Counted from the first letter of the stretch, positions 14,357 through 22,037 are shown. The stretch: 64,000 nucleotides of DNA from Rhizobium sp. LC145 (GCF_001005825.1 NZ_LBHV01000007.1:124001-188000), one strand, 5' to 3'. Numbers and translations are program-made. Notes: generated from the sequence alone by a model not told the origin.

Positions 14357-14442
14357 GCGTCGACCGCTCCTTTTGGGCGAAGCATGTTGTGCCGACCTCC
14401 TTTAGGCTGTGGAGGCGTTGCGGGCAAGATTGCGCGGCGGGA

Positions 14443-15294
14443 TCAATAGAGGCCGGGCGTCACCGGCACGGCCGGCACTGTTCTCCGGCCGGCGGCGGCG
14501 CCGAGCAGGACACCGTCCAGCAAGGCGGCCATGGTGCGGTCGCGGCTCTTGGCCGTGGAGCCGCCCATCACCACGCCGACTATGCGGCGGCCGCCCTTGC
14601 TGACAGAGGTGACGACATTATAGCCGGAGGCGCTGGTATAGCCGGTCTTGATGCCGTCCACGCCGGGATACTCGTCCATCAGGTAATTATGGCCCTCGAG
14701 CGTCTTGCCGCGAAACTGGAAGCTGCGGGTGGAGAACAGGCGGAATTCGCGGGGAAAGTTCTTCATCAGCGCCAGGCCCAGCACGGCCATGTCGCGGGCG
14801 GTGGTCACTTGGCCGGGCGCCGTCAGCCCGCTTGCATTGCGAAACGTGGTGTTACGCATGCCGAGGCGCCTTGCCTTCGCCGTCATCAGCTCCGCGAAAC
14901 GCTCTTCCGAGCCGCCGAGCTTCTCGCCGATCGCAATGGCCGCGTCATTGGCGGAAAGCACGATCATGCCGAGCACGGCCTCCCGCACCGTCACCGCATC
15001 GCCCTCGCGGACGTTCAGCTTGTAGGGCACGGCGCGGGTCGCGCGCCGCGAGACCGGCACGGGATCATTCCAACCGATCCGCCCCGAACGAAGCGCCTCG
15101 AAGGTGAGATAAAGCGTCATCATCTTGGTGAGAGAGGCAGGCCCGTTCGGCGCTCCGGCATTTTCCGCGCTGATGACCTTGGCGGTCTTCGCATCGATCA
15201 GGATATGGGCATTGCCGGCGGCGGCACTTGCGGCACTCAGAAGAAACGCCGCAAGCGCGAAGAGCGACGCGGCGCGGGACGGAAGGCGGGCCAT
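14443..15294 (-). CDS. D-alanyl-D-alanine carboxypeptidase (S11 family)
   Basis: A periplasmic penicillin-binding protein that trims the terminal D-Ala from peptidoglycan stem peptides. It has a Sec signal peptide (cleavage near AAAG, residue 26), then the three active-site motifs SLTK (54-57, S54 nucleophile), SAN (114-116) and KTG (216-218). At 283 residues it lacks the long C-terminal domain and amphipathic anchor of classical DacA, so it is a short-form, probably soluble enzyme. GGAAG precedes the ATG at 15294. Confidence 0.9.
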   Translation of the reverse strand: MARLPSRAASLFALAAFLLSAASAAAGNAHILIDAKTAKVISAENAGAPNGPASLTKMMTLYLTFEALRSGRIGWNDPVPVSRRATRAVPYKLNVREGDAVTVREAVLGMIVLSANDAAIAIGEKLGGSEERFAELMTAKARRLGMRNTTFRNASGLTAPGQVTTARDMAVLGLALMKNFPREFRLFSTRSFQFRGKTLEGHNYLMDEYPGVDGIKTGYTSASGYNVVTSVSKGGRRIVGVVMGGSTAKSRDRTMAALLDGVLLGAAAGRRTVPAVPVTPGLY

Positions 15295-15377
15295 GGTCTT
15301 CCTTTCGGGCTGGCTGGGTCCTCAACCTATGATGCCTGCCCTTGTACCACAGCCCGCCATAGGCTCAATGCCGCGGC

Positions 15378-16118
15378 TCAGTGCGCGTGCTCATGTTCCT
15401 TGTGATCGTGATGGGCGGCGTGATCGTGGCCCGAGCAGCAGGCGGAATGCGCCTCGCCCACCGGCCCATGGCTATGTCCCGCATGCGCATCCAGGCTGAT
15501 CGTGCCGCCGTTTTTCCATTCTGCCCAGGACTGGCGGAGGATCTGCACCGAAGAGGTGAGGAAGAGCCCAGCCATGACGCCCGCGACGATGAGATCCGGC
15601 CAGGCGGTCGCAGTACCCCAGACGCCGAGCGCAGCGATCATGACGATGACGTTGCCGATCGCGTCATTGCGCGAGCAGAGCCAGACGGAACGCACGTTGG
15701 CGTCGCCATCCTTGTAGTTCATCAGGATCAGCACGCTCGCCACGTTGGCAAGAAGCGCCAGGAAGCCGATGACGCCCATGATCGGGGCTTCCGGCACGCC
15801 CACATAGAAGACGCGGTAGACCGTGGAGCCGAAGACCCAGAGGCCCATCAGAAAGAGGCTGATGCCCTTGGCGGCGGCAGCGGTGGTGCGGACCCTTATC
15901 GAAGCGCCGATGACGGCGAGCGAAATGCCGTAGGTGACCGCGTCTGCGAAGAAATCCAGCGCATCGGCCTGCAGCGCCTGGGAGCCGGCAAGCCGGCCGG
16001 CGATCATCTCGACCAGAAAGCCCGCAGCGTTGATGGCGATGACCGCCCATAGCCGCCGCTTGTAATCGTCCGACAATCCCTCGAACGTGCCGTGATGATG
16101 GCCGCAGGATGCGCTCAT
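15378..16118 (-). CDS. CDF-superfamily cation transporter
   Basis: A 246-residue cation transporter with six predicted spans. The first metal site reads ADALDFFADAVTYG and the second CSRNDAIGNV, and the C-terminal tail is His-rich (HAGHSHG, GHDHAAHHDHKEHEHAH), likely a metal buffer. Unlike DmeF it lacks the long C-terminal cytoplasmic domain. A MerR-type gene is divergent and the gap has a 19-bp-spacer promoter, so metal induction is expected; zinc, cadmium or cobalt are the likely substrates. An N-terminal CGHHH may also bind metal. Confidence 0.85.
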   Translation of the reverse strand: MSASCGHHHGTFEGLSDDYKRRLWAVIAINAAGFLVEMIAGRLAGSQALQADALDFFADAVTYGISLAVIGASIRVRTTAAAAKGISLFLMGLWVFGSTVYRVFYVGVPEAPIMGVIGFLALLANVASVLILMNYKDGDANVRSVWLCSRNDAIGNVIVMIAALGVWGTATAWPDLIVAGVMAGLFLTSSVQILRQSWAEWKNGGTISLDAHAGHSHGPVGEAHSACCSGHDHAAHHDHKEHEHAH

Positions 16119-16156
16119 AGTGTCACCTTTTCCTTGTCTGGTTTCCGGTGACGCCC

Positions 16157-16187
16157 TACATAATTCCTCTAGTGACTAGAGGTTCAA
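16157..16187 (-). promoter_or_regulatory. MerR-type promoter with 19-bp spacer and operator dyad
   Basis: On the minus strand TTGAAC (-35, 16182-16187) and TATGTA (-10, 16157-16162) are 19 bp apart, and the spacer holds the 17-bp dyad CCTCTAGTGACTAGAGG (16166-16182). This over-long spacer with central dyad is the mark of MerR-activated promoters, here driving the cation exporter. Confidence 0.85.
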
Positions 16188-16202
16188 GAGGAAAAATCGA
16201 AA

Positions 16203-16616
16203 ATGTTGTCGATCGGCGATCTTTCGAAGCGCACCGGCGTGAAGGTGCCGACCATCCGCTATTACGAGCAGATGGGACTGATGGGCGCGGCCGAGCGCTC
16301 TGAGGGCAACCAGCGGCGCTACGAGAGGACAGACCTCGAACGGCTGGCCTTCATCCGACATGCCCGCGATCTAGGCCTCGACATTCCGGCAATCCGCGAT
16401 CTGATCGCGCTCAGCCGGCATCCCGAGATGCCCTGCGTCGACGCCGACCGGATCGCCGCCGATCACCTTTCCGCCGTGCGCGAAAAGATCGCCAAGCTCC
16501 AGAGGCTGGAACACGAGCTGGAGCGCATCATCTCCCATTGCGACGGCCATTCGATCGAGGATTGCTACGTGATCCGGGCGCTTTCGGACCATGGCTTATG
16601 CGACGGGGAACATTGA
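16203..16616 (+). CDS. MerR-family metal-responsive regulator (ZntR-like)
   Basis: A 137-residue MerR regulator: winged helix at residues 1-70 (SIGDLSKRTGVKVPTIRYYEQMGL), dimer coiled coil about 80-112, and a Cys-rich metal loop. Cysteines at 78, 113, 121 and 133 and histidines at 112 and 116 match the ZntR pattern (one Cys at the start of the dimer helix, SHCDGHSIEDC loop) more than CueR. It should activate the divergent exporter by untwisting its 19-bp spacer when zinc or a similar divalent ion binds. Confidence 0.88.
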   Translation: MLSIGDLSKRTGVKVPTIRYYEQMGLMGAAERSEGNQRRYERTDLERLAFIRHARDLGLDIPAIRDLIALSRHPEMPCVDADRIAADHLSAVREKIAKLQRLEHELERIISHCDGHSIEDCYVIRALSDHGLCDGEH

Positions 16617-16647
16617 CGGGGGGTCCGCGTTGTAGCAAACTCCAACA

Positions 16648-16944
16648 ATGAAAGCGAAGCTTCTGCTGCAGAAACGCCTGGCGCTCACGGAAACCTGCTT
16701 CGCGGACATCAAGATATGGCAGGTGCCGAAACCGGTTCGCGGCAGCTTGCACGATATCAAATACAGCCTGGCACCGGTATCGGGCGAAACCTGCGTGCTG
16801 CGCTATGACAACGAAGCCGGCAAGAGAGATCACAAACATCTGGGCCGCGACGAGGTCGCCTATGCGTTTGTGAATCTGGAAAGATTGCAGGACGATTTCT
16901 GGAAGGATGTCGAGCTATGGATGAAAGACAACATCCCATCGTAA
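16648..16944 (+). CDS. TumE-family toxin (DUF6516)
   Basis: A 98-residue protein with the pattern of the TumE/DUF6516 toxin family: LALTETCFADIKIWQVPKPVRGSLHDIKYSLAPV, then RYDNEAGKRDHKH and a C-terminal FVNLERLQDDFWKDVE helix. It overlaps the next gene by 28 bp, and that gene encodes the matching helix-turn-helix partner. Toxin first, antitoxin second is the normal order for this type. The cellular target is not established from sequence. Confidence 0.75.
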   Translation: MKAKLLLQKRLALTETCFADIKIWQVPKPVRGSLHDIKYSLAPVSGETCVLRYDNEAGKRDHKHLGRDEVAYAFVNLERLQDDFWKDVELWMKDNIPS

Positions 16945-17273
16945 CACTTGGCCTTTCCTCCATCGAGGAAACCAAACGGCAGATGGCGGCCGCCTTTCGC
17001 GGGGAGGCTCAGGGCACCCATATCGACTTTGCTTCCATCGATCTTCTCTGGAAGGTGCTGACTGTCAAACGCTGGGAAATCCTGCAAGCGATGGCAGGTC
17101 AGGGCGACATGGCCATCCGCGAAGTGGCGCGGCGGGTGGAGCGTGACGTAAAGGCCGTCCACGGCGATATCACCGCGCTGATCGCGGCAGGCATCATCGA
17201 CAAGACCTCCGACGGGAAAGTGGTTTTTCCCTATGGCGGCATCAGGGTCGATTTTACGCTGAAGGCGGCGTAG
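16917..17273 (+). CDS. HTH antitoxin partner of the TumE-type toxin (TumA-like)
   Basis: A 118-residue protein with a winged helix-turn-helix at about residues 45-105 (VKRWEILQAMAGQG, IREVARRVERDVKAVHGDITALIAAGIID) and a final wing (KVVFPYGGIRVDF). This MarR-like domain is the usual partner of TumE-type toxins. The start at 16917 lies inside the toxin gene, so translation is coupled. It should neutralise the toxin and repress the pair. Confidence 0.75.
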   Translation: MDERQHPIVTLGLSSIEETKRQMAAAFRGEAQGTHIDFASIDLLWKVLTVKRWEILQAMAGQGDMAIREVARRVERDVKAVHGDITALIAAGIIDKTSDGKVVFPYGGIRVDFTLKAA

Positions 17274-17329
17274 AGGCGCCGTCACCAAAGCCGCTTGACA
17301 AGCCCCGTGAATGGGAGCATCACACCGGC

Positions 17330-17383
17330 ATGATCAAGACGCGCAACATCATCTCCTGCTCGTATTTTTGGGCCTTCCTCTAA
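17330..17383 (+). CDS. Leader peptide with Tyr-Phe-Trp-Ala-Phe run (17 aa), probable attenuator sensor
   Basis: The open frame reads MIKTRNIISCSYFWAFL then TAA. Four of its last six residues are aromatic (Y12, F13, W14, F16). A TTGACA (-35) lies at 17295-17300 and a GGGAG at 17313-17317. Directly after the stop comes a set of mutually exclusive hairpins ending in a terminator, then the acetyltransferase gene. This is the layout of transcription attenuators that sense charged tRNA, here for an aromatic amino acid. Its length and position suit a leader peptide; no coding function is otherwise expected. Confidence 0.65.
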   Translation: MIKTRNIISCSYFWAFL

Positions 17384-17385
17384 AG

Positions 17386-17437
17386 GGCGGCCGACAGATC
17401 ATCATTGTCAACAGGCCGCCGTCAGGCGGCTTTGTTG
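17386..17437 (+). promoter_or_regulatory. Attenuator: antiterminator and terminator stems
   Basis: GGCGGCC-GACA (17386-17396) can pair with TGTC...GGCCGCC (ending 17420) to form an antiterminator. The same GGCCGCC can instead pair with GGCGGC (17425-17430) across a GTCA loop to form a terminator, AGGCCGCC/GGCGGCTT, followed by TGTTGT. A GGCC at 17371-17374, inside the leader peptide, can also sequester the first segment. Confidence 0.65.
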
Positions 17438-17483
17438 TATGAAACGGCACCTGACGGCGACAAACCGGAAAAGGATGCCGAAA

Positions 17484-17972
17484 ATGACCGAAGACACCGA
17501 AATCACACTTCCCCGCCCGCCGGTGGTGACCATCCGCGCCGCAAAGCCGCGCGACCTGCCCGAACTCAACGAGATGATCGGGCTTTTGGCGGCTCATCAC
17601 AACGATGTGGTAGCCACGACACCCGAAACGCTGGAACGCGATCTGTTCGGTGAAATGCCGTGGATCACCGCGCTTGTCGCCGATACGGGTTCGCAGCTCA
17701 TCGGCTACGCCATTCTCGTGCCGCTCTACAGAGCGCAGGAAGGCAAGCGTGGCATGGACCTGCACCATCTCTTCGTGCGCGACGGACATCGCGGCCACGG
17801 CACCGGCCAGCACCTCGTCTCCCGCGCCCGCGAAATCGCCAGGAACGCCGGCTGCGACTATCTCTCGGTCAGCGCCGCGACCGGCAATCTCGCCGCCCAC
17901 CGCTTCTACGAATTCATGGATTTCGTGCCGCGGCCGGTAACCGGCATGCGCTATATGCAGGCACTGGCATGA
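17484..17972 (+). CDS. GNAT-family N-acetyltransferase
   Basis: A 162-residue acetyl-CoA-dependent acetyltransferase. The domain starts at TIRAAKPRDLPELNEM; the acetyl-CoA loop reads VRDGHRGHGTGQHLVSRAREIA (R/Q-x-x-G-x-G/A type) and the last part is SAATGNLAAHRFYEFMDF. The ATG at 17484 has AAGGA about 9 bp upstream; earlier in-frame ATGs at 17439 and 17475 are poorly placed. The upstream attenuator with an aromatic leader suggests the substrate or pathway is linked to aromatic amino acids, which is inference only. Its 3' end is 13 bp from convergent hicB. Confidence 0.85.
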   Translation: MTEDTEITLPRPPVVTIRAAKPRDLPELNEMIGLLAAHHNDVVATTPETLERDLFGEMPWITALVADTGSQLIGYAILVPLYRAQEGKRGMDLHHLFVRDGHRGHGTGQHLVSRAREIARNAGCDYLSVSAATGNLAAHRFYEFMDFVPRPVTGMRYMQALA

Positions 17973-17985
17973 GGCGCGGGATCAT

Positions 17986-18315
17986 TCATCCCGTCGCCTT
18001 TGCCAGAACCTCTCCAGCCCATTCGTTGAGGCTCTTTCCCTCGAGTTCCGCAGCCTTCGCCGCACGGGCATGGACGTCCGGATCGATGCGGAACATCACC
18101 CGCCCCGAATATGGCTTGTGCGGAGGCCGGCCAAGGCGTTCACAGGTTGCAAGATAATCATCGACCGCTTCATGGAACGCCATCTTGAGGTCCGCAACAT
18201 TGTCCGCATGGAAACCGATGACATCGGGTATGCCGGCAATGCGCCCAGCGAAGATTTCGTCCTCCGCATCGAATTCCACACGTGCCGAATAGCCCTTGTA
18301 GTGCAACACATTCAT
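17986..18315 (-). CDS. hicB: HicB-family antitoxin
   Basis: A 109-residue antitoxin. The degenerate RNase-H-like half covers residues 1-60 (YKGYSARVEFDAEDEIFAGRIAGIPDVIGFHADNVADLKMAFHEAVDDYL), and a ribbon-helix-helix follows (SGRVMFRIDPDVHARAAKAAELEGKSLNEWAGEVL). It binds and inhibits HicA and represses the pair. Its start overlaps the hicA stop by 4 bp. Confidence 0.9.
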   Translation of the reverse strand: MNVLHYKGYSARVEFDAEDEIFAGRIAGIPDVIGFHADNVADLKMAFHEAVDDYLATCERLGRPPHKPYSGRVMFRIDPDVHARAAKAAELEGKSLNEWAGEVLAKATG

Positions 18316-18566
18316 GGTTCTATTCCCAATTGCTTCAGGAAAAGCCGCGCATCCTTGACTTGATAGCGTTTCGCCTCCTTTTCCGGATGAGGGCGATGAA
18401 ACGACGCGATCAACCCGTCCTTCTCGAAACGGACACGCGAACCGCTGCCTTCAAGGATATTGCAGCCGACAGCAAGCAAAAGGCTTTCGATATCGCTCCA
18501 TTCGATCGACGGAGAAGCGGGGTCGCGAAAAATGGCGACGAGCGTCTTGCGCTGCTTGCTGTTCAT
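18312..18566 (-). CDS. hicA: HicA-family mRNA-interferase toxin
   Basis: An 84-residue toxin with the dsRNA-binding-like fold of HicA (IEWSDIESLLLAVGCNILEGSGSRVRFEKDG, then VKDARLFLKQLGI). The usual GSH motif that bears the catalytic histidine reads GSR here; a His-containing FHRPHP follows later. This may be the normal form of the longer HicA subtype or a weakened toxin. Toxin-first order and the 4-bp overlap with hicB are typical. Confidence 0.85.
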   Translation of the reverse strand: MNSKQRKTLVAIFRDPASPSIEWSDIESLLLAVGCNILEGSGSRVRFEKDGLIASFHRPHPEKEAKRYQVKDARLFLKQLGIEP

Positions 18567-18582
18567 GCAGGCAACCTACTTG

Positions 18583-18592
18583 ATGCTAGCAT
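18583..18592. promoter_or_regulatory. Candidate HicB operator ATGCTAGCAT
   Basis: A perfect 10-bp palindrome 17 bp upstream of hicA, in an AT-rich gap. Its position fits autorepression by the ribbon-helix-helix of HicB. Confidence 0.45.
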
Positions 18593-18637
18593 AATTTGCA
18601 AGCATGGAACCTGATCGAACGGCACCGCCGCCTTCCT

Positions 18638-19615
18638 CTAATGGCCGTGCGCGTGGTGCCGTCCGGCATTCTCGGCATCATGCGCAGCGCCGACAGCATG
18701 GCCTATGGTGCGGGCGTCCTCGCCCCGGCAGCAGGTATCCGGCCGCTCCATCTCCAGGGTCGAATGGCCGATACCGAATTTTTCATGCGCCAGCATCTTC
18801 AGCCGCGCCTTGACGTCGTCGGCGCTCGCCTCGAAGCCATCGGCCAGCACGACATGCGCCTCCATGGCCGTGTACCGCTCGTCGATCGCGAAGACATGGA
18901 CGTGATGAATGCTCGAGACGCCCGGTTCCGTGCCGAGCGCCTGGACCAGCGCCTGGATATCGACGCCGGAAGGCGTGCCGAGCATCAGCATGCGGATCGA
19001 GCCGCCGATCTCCGCAAAGGCCTGCCAGAGGATATAGGCGGCGATCAGCAGCGTGACGATCGGATCGACGATCCGCCAGCCATAGAAAATGATCAGCGTT
19101 CCGGCGATGATGACGCCCACCGAACCCAATGCGTCCGCGACATTGTGCAGGAAGGCGGCACGGATGTTCATGCTTTCCTTCGACAGCGCATAGGTCAGCA
19201 GCGCGGTCACGAGATCGATGACGAGCGCGACGGCGGCGATGACGACCACGATCCAGCCCTCGATCGGCTCGGGCGTGATGAAGCGCATCACCGCTTCGTA
19301 GACGAGATAGAGGCCGATCACGATCAGCGTCGTGTAGTTGATGAGGGCTGCGACGATTTCCGCCCGCACGTAACCGAAGGTCATGACCTCGTCGGACGGG
19401 CGGCGCGCGATCTTGCGGGCGGCAAACGCAATGACCAGCGAGGCCGCATCGCTGAAATTGTGAAGCGCATCGGCAATCAGCGAAAGGCTTCCCGAGACGA
19501 CGCCGCCGACGATCTGGGCAACCGTCAGGAGCATGTTGACCGCGATCGCGCCGATCATCCGCTTGTCGCCGCCTTCGGCCGCGGCGTGATGGTGATGCTC
19601 GTGGCTATGGCTCAT
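18638..19615 (-). CDS. CDF-family divalent cation exporter (CzcD/ZitB-like)
   Basis: A 325-residue CDF exporter with six spans and a C-terminal metallochaperone-like domain. Metal motifs read ADALHNFSDAASL in span 2 and HNVADALGSVG in span 5, the HxxxD/DxxxD pattern of zinc exporters. Both ends are His-rich (SHSHEHHHH; HHAHGH) and a CC pair sits near residue 296. The loop between spans 4 and 5 is short, unlike DmeF. This is the third CDF gene in 10 kb. No regulator gene adjoins it. Confidence 0.9.
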   Translation of the reverse strand: MSHSHEHHHHAAAEGGDKRMIGAIAVNMLLTVAQIVGGVVSGSLSLIADALHNFSDAASLVIAFAARKIARRPSDEVMTFGYVRAEIVAALINYTTLIVIGLYLVYEAVMRFITPEPIEGWIVVVIAAVALVIDLVTALLTYALSKESMNIRAAFLHNVADALGSVGVIIAGTLIIFYGWRIVDPIVTLLIAAYILWQAFAEIGGSIRMLMLGTPSGVDIQALVQALGTEPGVSSIHHVHVFAIDERYTAMEAHVVLADGFEASADDVKARLKMLAHEKFGIGHSTLEMERPDTCCRGEDARTIGHAVGAAHDAENAGRHHAHGH

Positions 19616-19690
19616 GGTGACGCCTCTCCGCCCACATGGGAGCGAAAACGTAAGGTTGCGGGCTTCGTTCCACCCGGCGGCGGCTATCGG

Positions 19691-20608
19691 TCAGCGTGAC
19701 GGTACGGCTTTCAGATAGGCGGCGATGGCTTCGAGATCCTGTTGCGGCAAATGCGCGAGGTTGCGCTGCACGTCGGCCATCGAGCCGCCGACGGAATCAT
19801 ACTCAGGCGTGAAGCCCGTCTGGAAATAGTTCACCAGGTCGCTCTCGCTCCAGGAGCCGAGATCCTGGCCGCCCGGAGTGATATTGGGAATGCGCCCCTC
19901 GCCTTCCGGGTTCGGTCCGCCGGCCAGCCATTGGCCATCGAGGAAACCGCCGAGCGCGTCGCGCGGGGTATGGCATTCGCCGCAATGGCCCGGCCCTTCG
20001 ACCAGGAACTGACCGCGTTTCAGCTTCTCATCGGCGGAGGCAAGCTCGACGCGCGGCTCATCGTTGAAATAGCGGTACTTCCAGGCGCCGAGCGCAAGCC
20101 GGATATTATAAGGAAAGCGCAGTTCGTGCGGCAGCGCGACATAGCTGCTTTCGGGCAGCGTGCCCAGATATCCGAAGAGATCGTTGATGTCCTGCGGGCT
20201 CATGCGGGCATAGGAGCCGTAGGGAAAGGACGGATAGAGATGCTCGCCGTTCCTGCCGACGCCGCGGGTCATGGCATTGCCGAATTCGGCGAGCGTCCAG
20301 CCGCCGATGCCGGCAGTCGGATCGGGCGATATGTTGGGAACGTGGAAGGTGCCGAAGCCGGTGGGCAGCGCCCTGCCGCCCGACATCACCTTCAACGCAT
20401 CGCCCGTCGCATCCGGCGCCGCGTGACAGCTCGCGCAGCCGCCCGCCCAGAAGAGGTTTTCCCCGCGGGCGAGATCGGGCTCGCCGAGGTTCGCCCAATA
20501 GCTATCGGGATGGGGGTCCGGCCTGGTGAGCGCCCAGGCCGTGACCGCGCCCGCGACGACGATCGCCGCACCGGCAACGAAGAGCTTGGTCCATCTTGCG
20601 GCCATCAT
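19691..20608 (-). CDS. Membrane-anchored dihaem c-type cytochrome
   Basis: A 305-residue protein with an uncleaved N-terminal anchor (residues 7-27) and two class I cytochrome c domains, each with a haem-binding CxxCH: CASCH near residue 58 and CGECH near residue 211. It resembles the cytochrome subunits of periplasmic alcohol or sugar dehydrogenases (two-domain type; gluconate dehydrogenase subunits have three), but no flavoprotein or quinoprotein gene adjoins. It probably passes electrons between a periplasmic donor and an oxidase. It follows the cytochrome c' gene by 69 bp, with a hairpin between them. Confidence 0.85.
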   Translation of the reverse strand: MMAARWTKLFVAGAAIVVAGAVTAWALTRPDPHPDSYWANLGEPDLARGENLFWAGGCASCHAAPDATGDALKVMSGGRALPTGFGTFHVPNISPDPTAGIGGWTLAEFGNAMTRGVGRNGEHLYPSFPYGSYARMSPQDINDLFGYLGTLPESSYVALPHELRFPYNIRLALGAWKYRYFNDEPRVELASADEKLKRGQFLVEGPGHCGECHTPRDALGGFLDGQWLAGGPNPEGEGRIPNITPGGQDLGSWSESDLVNYFQTGFTPEYDSVGGSMADVQRNLAHLPQQDLEAIAAYLKAVPSR

Positions 20609-20634
20609 CCCTCTCCCGCTTCACATGCATAACA

Positions 20635-20659
20635 GCGGCCGCAAACAGGTCGCGGCCGC
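20635..20659 (-). repeat. Hairpin between the two cytochrome genes
   Basis: Two GCGGCCGC octamers (20635-20642 and 20652-20659) form an 8-bp stem with a 9-nt loop. It could stabilise or partly terminate the message between the two cytochrome genes; there is no T-tract. Confidence 0.4.
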
Positions 20660-20677
20660 ATTCCTAAAACCGGTGGA

Positions 20678-21118
20678 TCAACGCTTCAGGCGATAGGTCT
20701 GATGGCAATCGCCGCAGCTCGAGCCGAGGCTCTGCATGGCGGCGCCGACGCCTGCCTGGTCGGCGGGGAAGGATGCAAGCGCCGTATCCGCCTTTTCCGC
20801 GAGCGCGAGCGCCTTGGAACGGAAATCCTCCGTGTTCTGCCAGATGGCAGGAGCCGCGGCCGAATCGACCTCGGAGCCCGCGGGAAACTGATCCGGAAAT
20901 GCCTTGAGATTGGTGCTGACGGCGGTGAGCGCCGTGCGCACCGTGGCCTCGTCATAGGGCTTCTCGCCCTTGGCGATGCCGCCGAGGGCGGCCATGGCCC
21001 CGCCGACCTGTTTCATCAGCTGTTCGCGCTTTGCCTGCGGGGTTTCCTGCGCAACGGAGACGGCGGCGAAGCCAAGACAGAGTGCGGTCGCCGTGATTGC
21101 GGCAGCTTTGAACCTCAT
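20678..21118 (-). CDS. Cytochrome c' (class II c-type cytochrome)
   Basis: A 146-residue periplasmic four-helix-bundle cytochrome. It has a Sec signal peptide (cleavage near SVA-QE, residue 23) and its single haem motif CGDCH lies at the C-terminus followed by QTYRLKR, the mark of class II. Such proteins bind NO or act in electron transfer. The ATG at 21118 has GGAGAG upstream; the longer frame to 21238 has no leader-like start. It likely heads a two-gene unit with the dihaem cytochrome. Confidence 0.92.
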   Translation of the reverse strand: MRFKAAAITATALCLGFAAVSVAQETPQAKREQLMKQVGGAMAALGGIAKGEKPYDEATVRTALTAVSTNLKAFPDQFPAGSEVDSAAAPAIWQNTEDFRSKALALAEKADTALASFPADQAGVGAAMQSLGSSCGDCHQTYRLKR

Positions 21119-21258
21119 GCGGGACTCTCCATGGTTGGTTACCGGCACGAGCCGGCGAGCGATTGTTCGACGCGGGCAAGATGCCGGTTCCGGACCGGAG
21201 ATAGAAGTAACAAACCGGTGATAAGCGTTGTAAAACAAGGTTGTAAAGTAAGACTTCG

Positions 21259-21903
21259 TCAGAACGCACCGGAAGCGTCAAGCCCTTCCCATAGCGTGAT
21301 CAGCGAGACCACCACCAGCAACAGCCCGGCCACACGACCGAGCCAGACGGTGATGCCGCCGTTGCCGACCAGGAACTCCCGTGCCTTGCCGGCGGCCGCG
21401 GCGAGCCCGCCATAGACGGCGAGCTGCGTTGCCGCCGTCATCGCCGCCATGACCGCCGCCTGCGGCGCCAGCGGGCCGAAATCGGGCCGCAGGAACTGCG
21501 GATAGACCGCCAGCATGAAGAGATAAGCCTTGGGGTTCATGAGGCAGGTGACGGCGCCGCGCCGGAACGCCTCCCAGTTGGAGCGGGCATCGGCCGGGCC
21601 AACCCCTTCCACGACGATGGAGCTCTTCATCAGGCTCACGCCGATCCAGGCCATATAGGCCGCGCCGACGATGAGCAGCGGCGTGAAGAGCTTCGGCATG
21701 AGGCTCGCCAGCAGGCCGACGCCGAGCGCGCCGTAAAGCGAATGGACGAGCCCGCCCGCCATGATGCCGCCGGTGGCCGCAAGGCCGGCGGCACGGCCAC
21801 GCGTGAGCGAATTCGCCAGCACGAAGATCATATCCATGCCCGGCACGACGATGATACCGAACAACAGGGTGAAGAAGAGCCAGAGGTTTTCCGTATAGGT
21901 CAT
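21259..21903 (-). CDS. LysE/RhtB-family amino-acid exporter
   Basis: A 214-residue exporter with about six spans. It starts NLWLFFTLLFGIIVVPGMDMIFVLANSLTRGRAAGLAATGG, the LysE/RhtB signature (the usual PGP reads PGM), and has CLMNPKAYLFMLAVYPQF in the middle. It should export an amino acid or metabolite. The start is the ATG at 21903. The divergent WYL regulator and a perfect inverted repeat in the gap suggest repression; one TGTCAGTT half-site overlaps the start codon. Confidence 0.88.
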   Translation of the reverse strand: MTYTENLWLFFTLLFGIIVVPGMDMIFVLANSLTRGRAAGLAATGGIMAGGLVHSLYGALGVGLLASLMPKLFTPLLIVGAAYMAWIGVSLMKSSIVVEGVGPADARSNWEAFRRGAVTCLMNPKAYLFMLAVYPQFLRPDFGPLAPQAAVMAAMTAATQLAVYGGLAAAAGKAREFLVGNGGITVWLGRVAGLLLVVVSLITLWEGLDASGAF

Positions 21904-21987
21904 GTCAGTTAGCCTTGGGTGCCGCGAGCGCCTTCCAGAAACAGGCGCCTTGTTTTTCAATCGGATATGCAGAGATATAGACGAAAC

Positions 21988-22011
21988 CAACTGACAACGT
22001 TCTGTCAGTTG
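21988..22011. promoter_or_regulatory. Operator between the LysE exporter and WYL regulator genes
   Basis: CAACTGACA-N6-TGTCAGTTG is a perfect 9-bp-arm inverted repeat, 27 bp before the regulator start. A third copy of TGTCAGTT lies at 21903-21910 over the exporter start codon. Confidence 0.7.
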
Positions 22012-22037
22012 TCTGGGCCGGCAAAGAGGAAAACGAC

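Noticed and set aside
18596..19699. A 367-codon plus-strand frame opposite the third CDF gene
   Set aside because: Asp/Arg/His-rich antisense shadow; the CDF gene on the minus strand has six spans and metal motifs.
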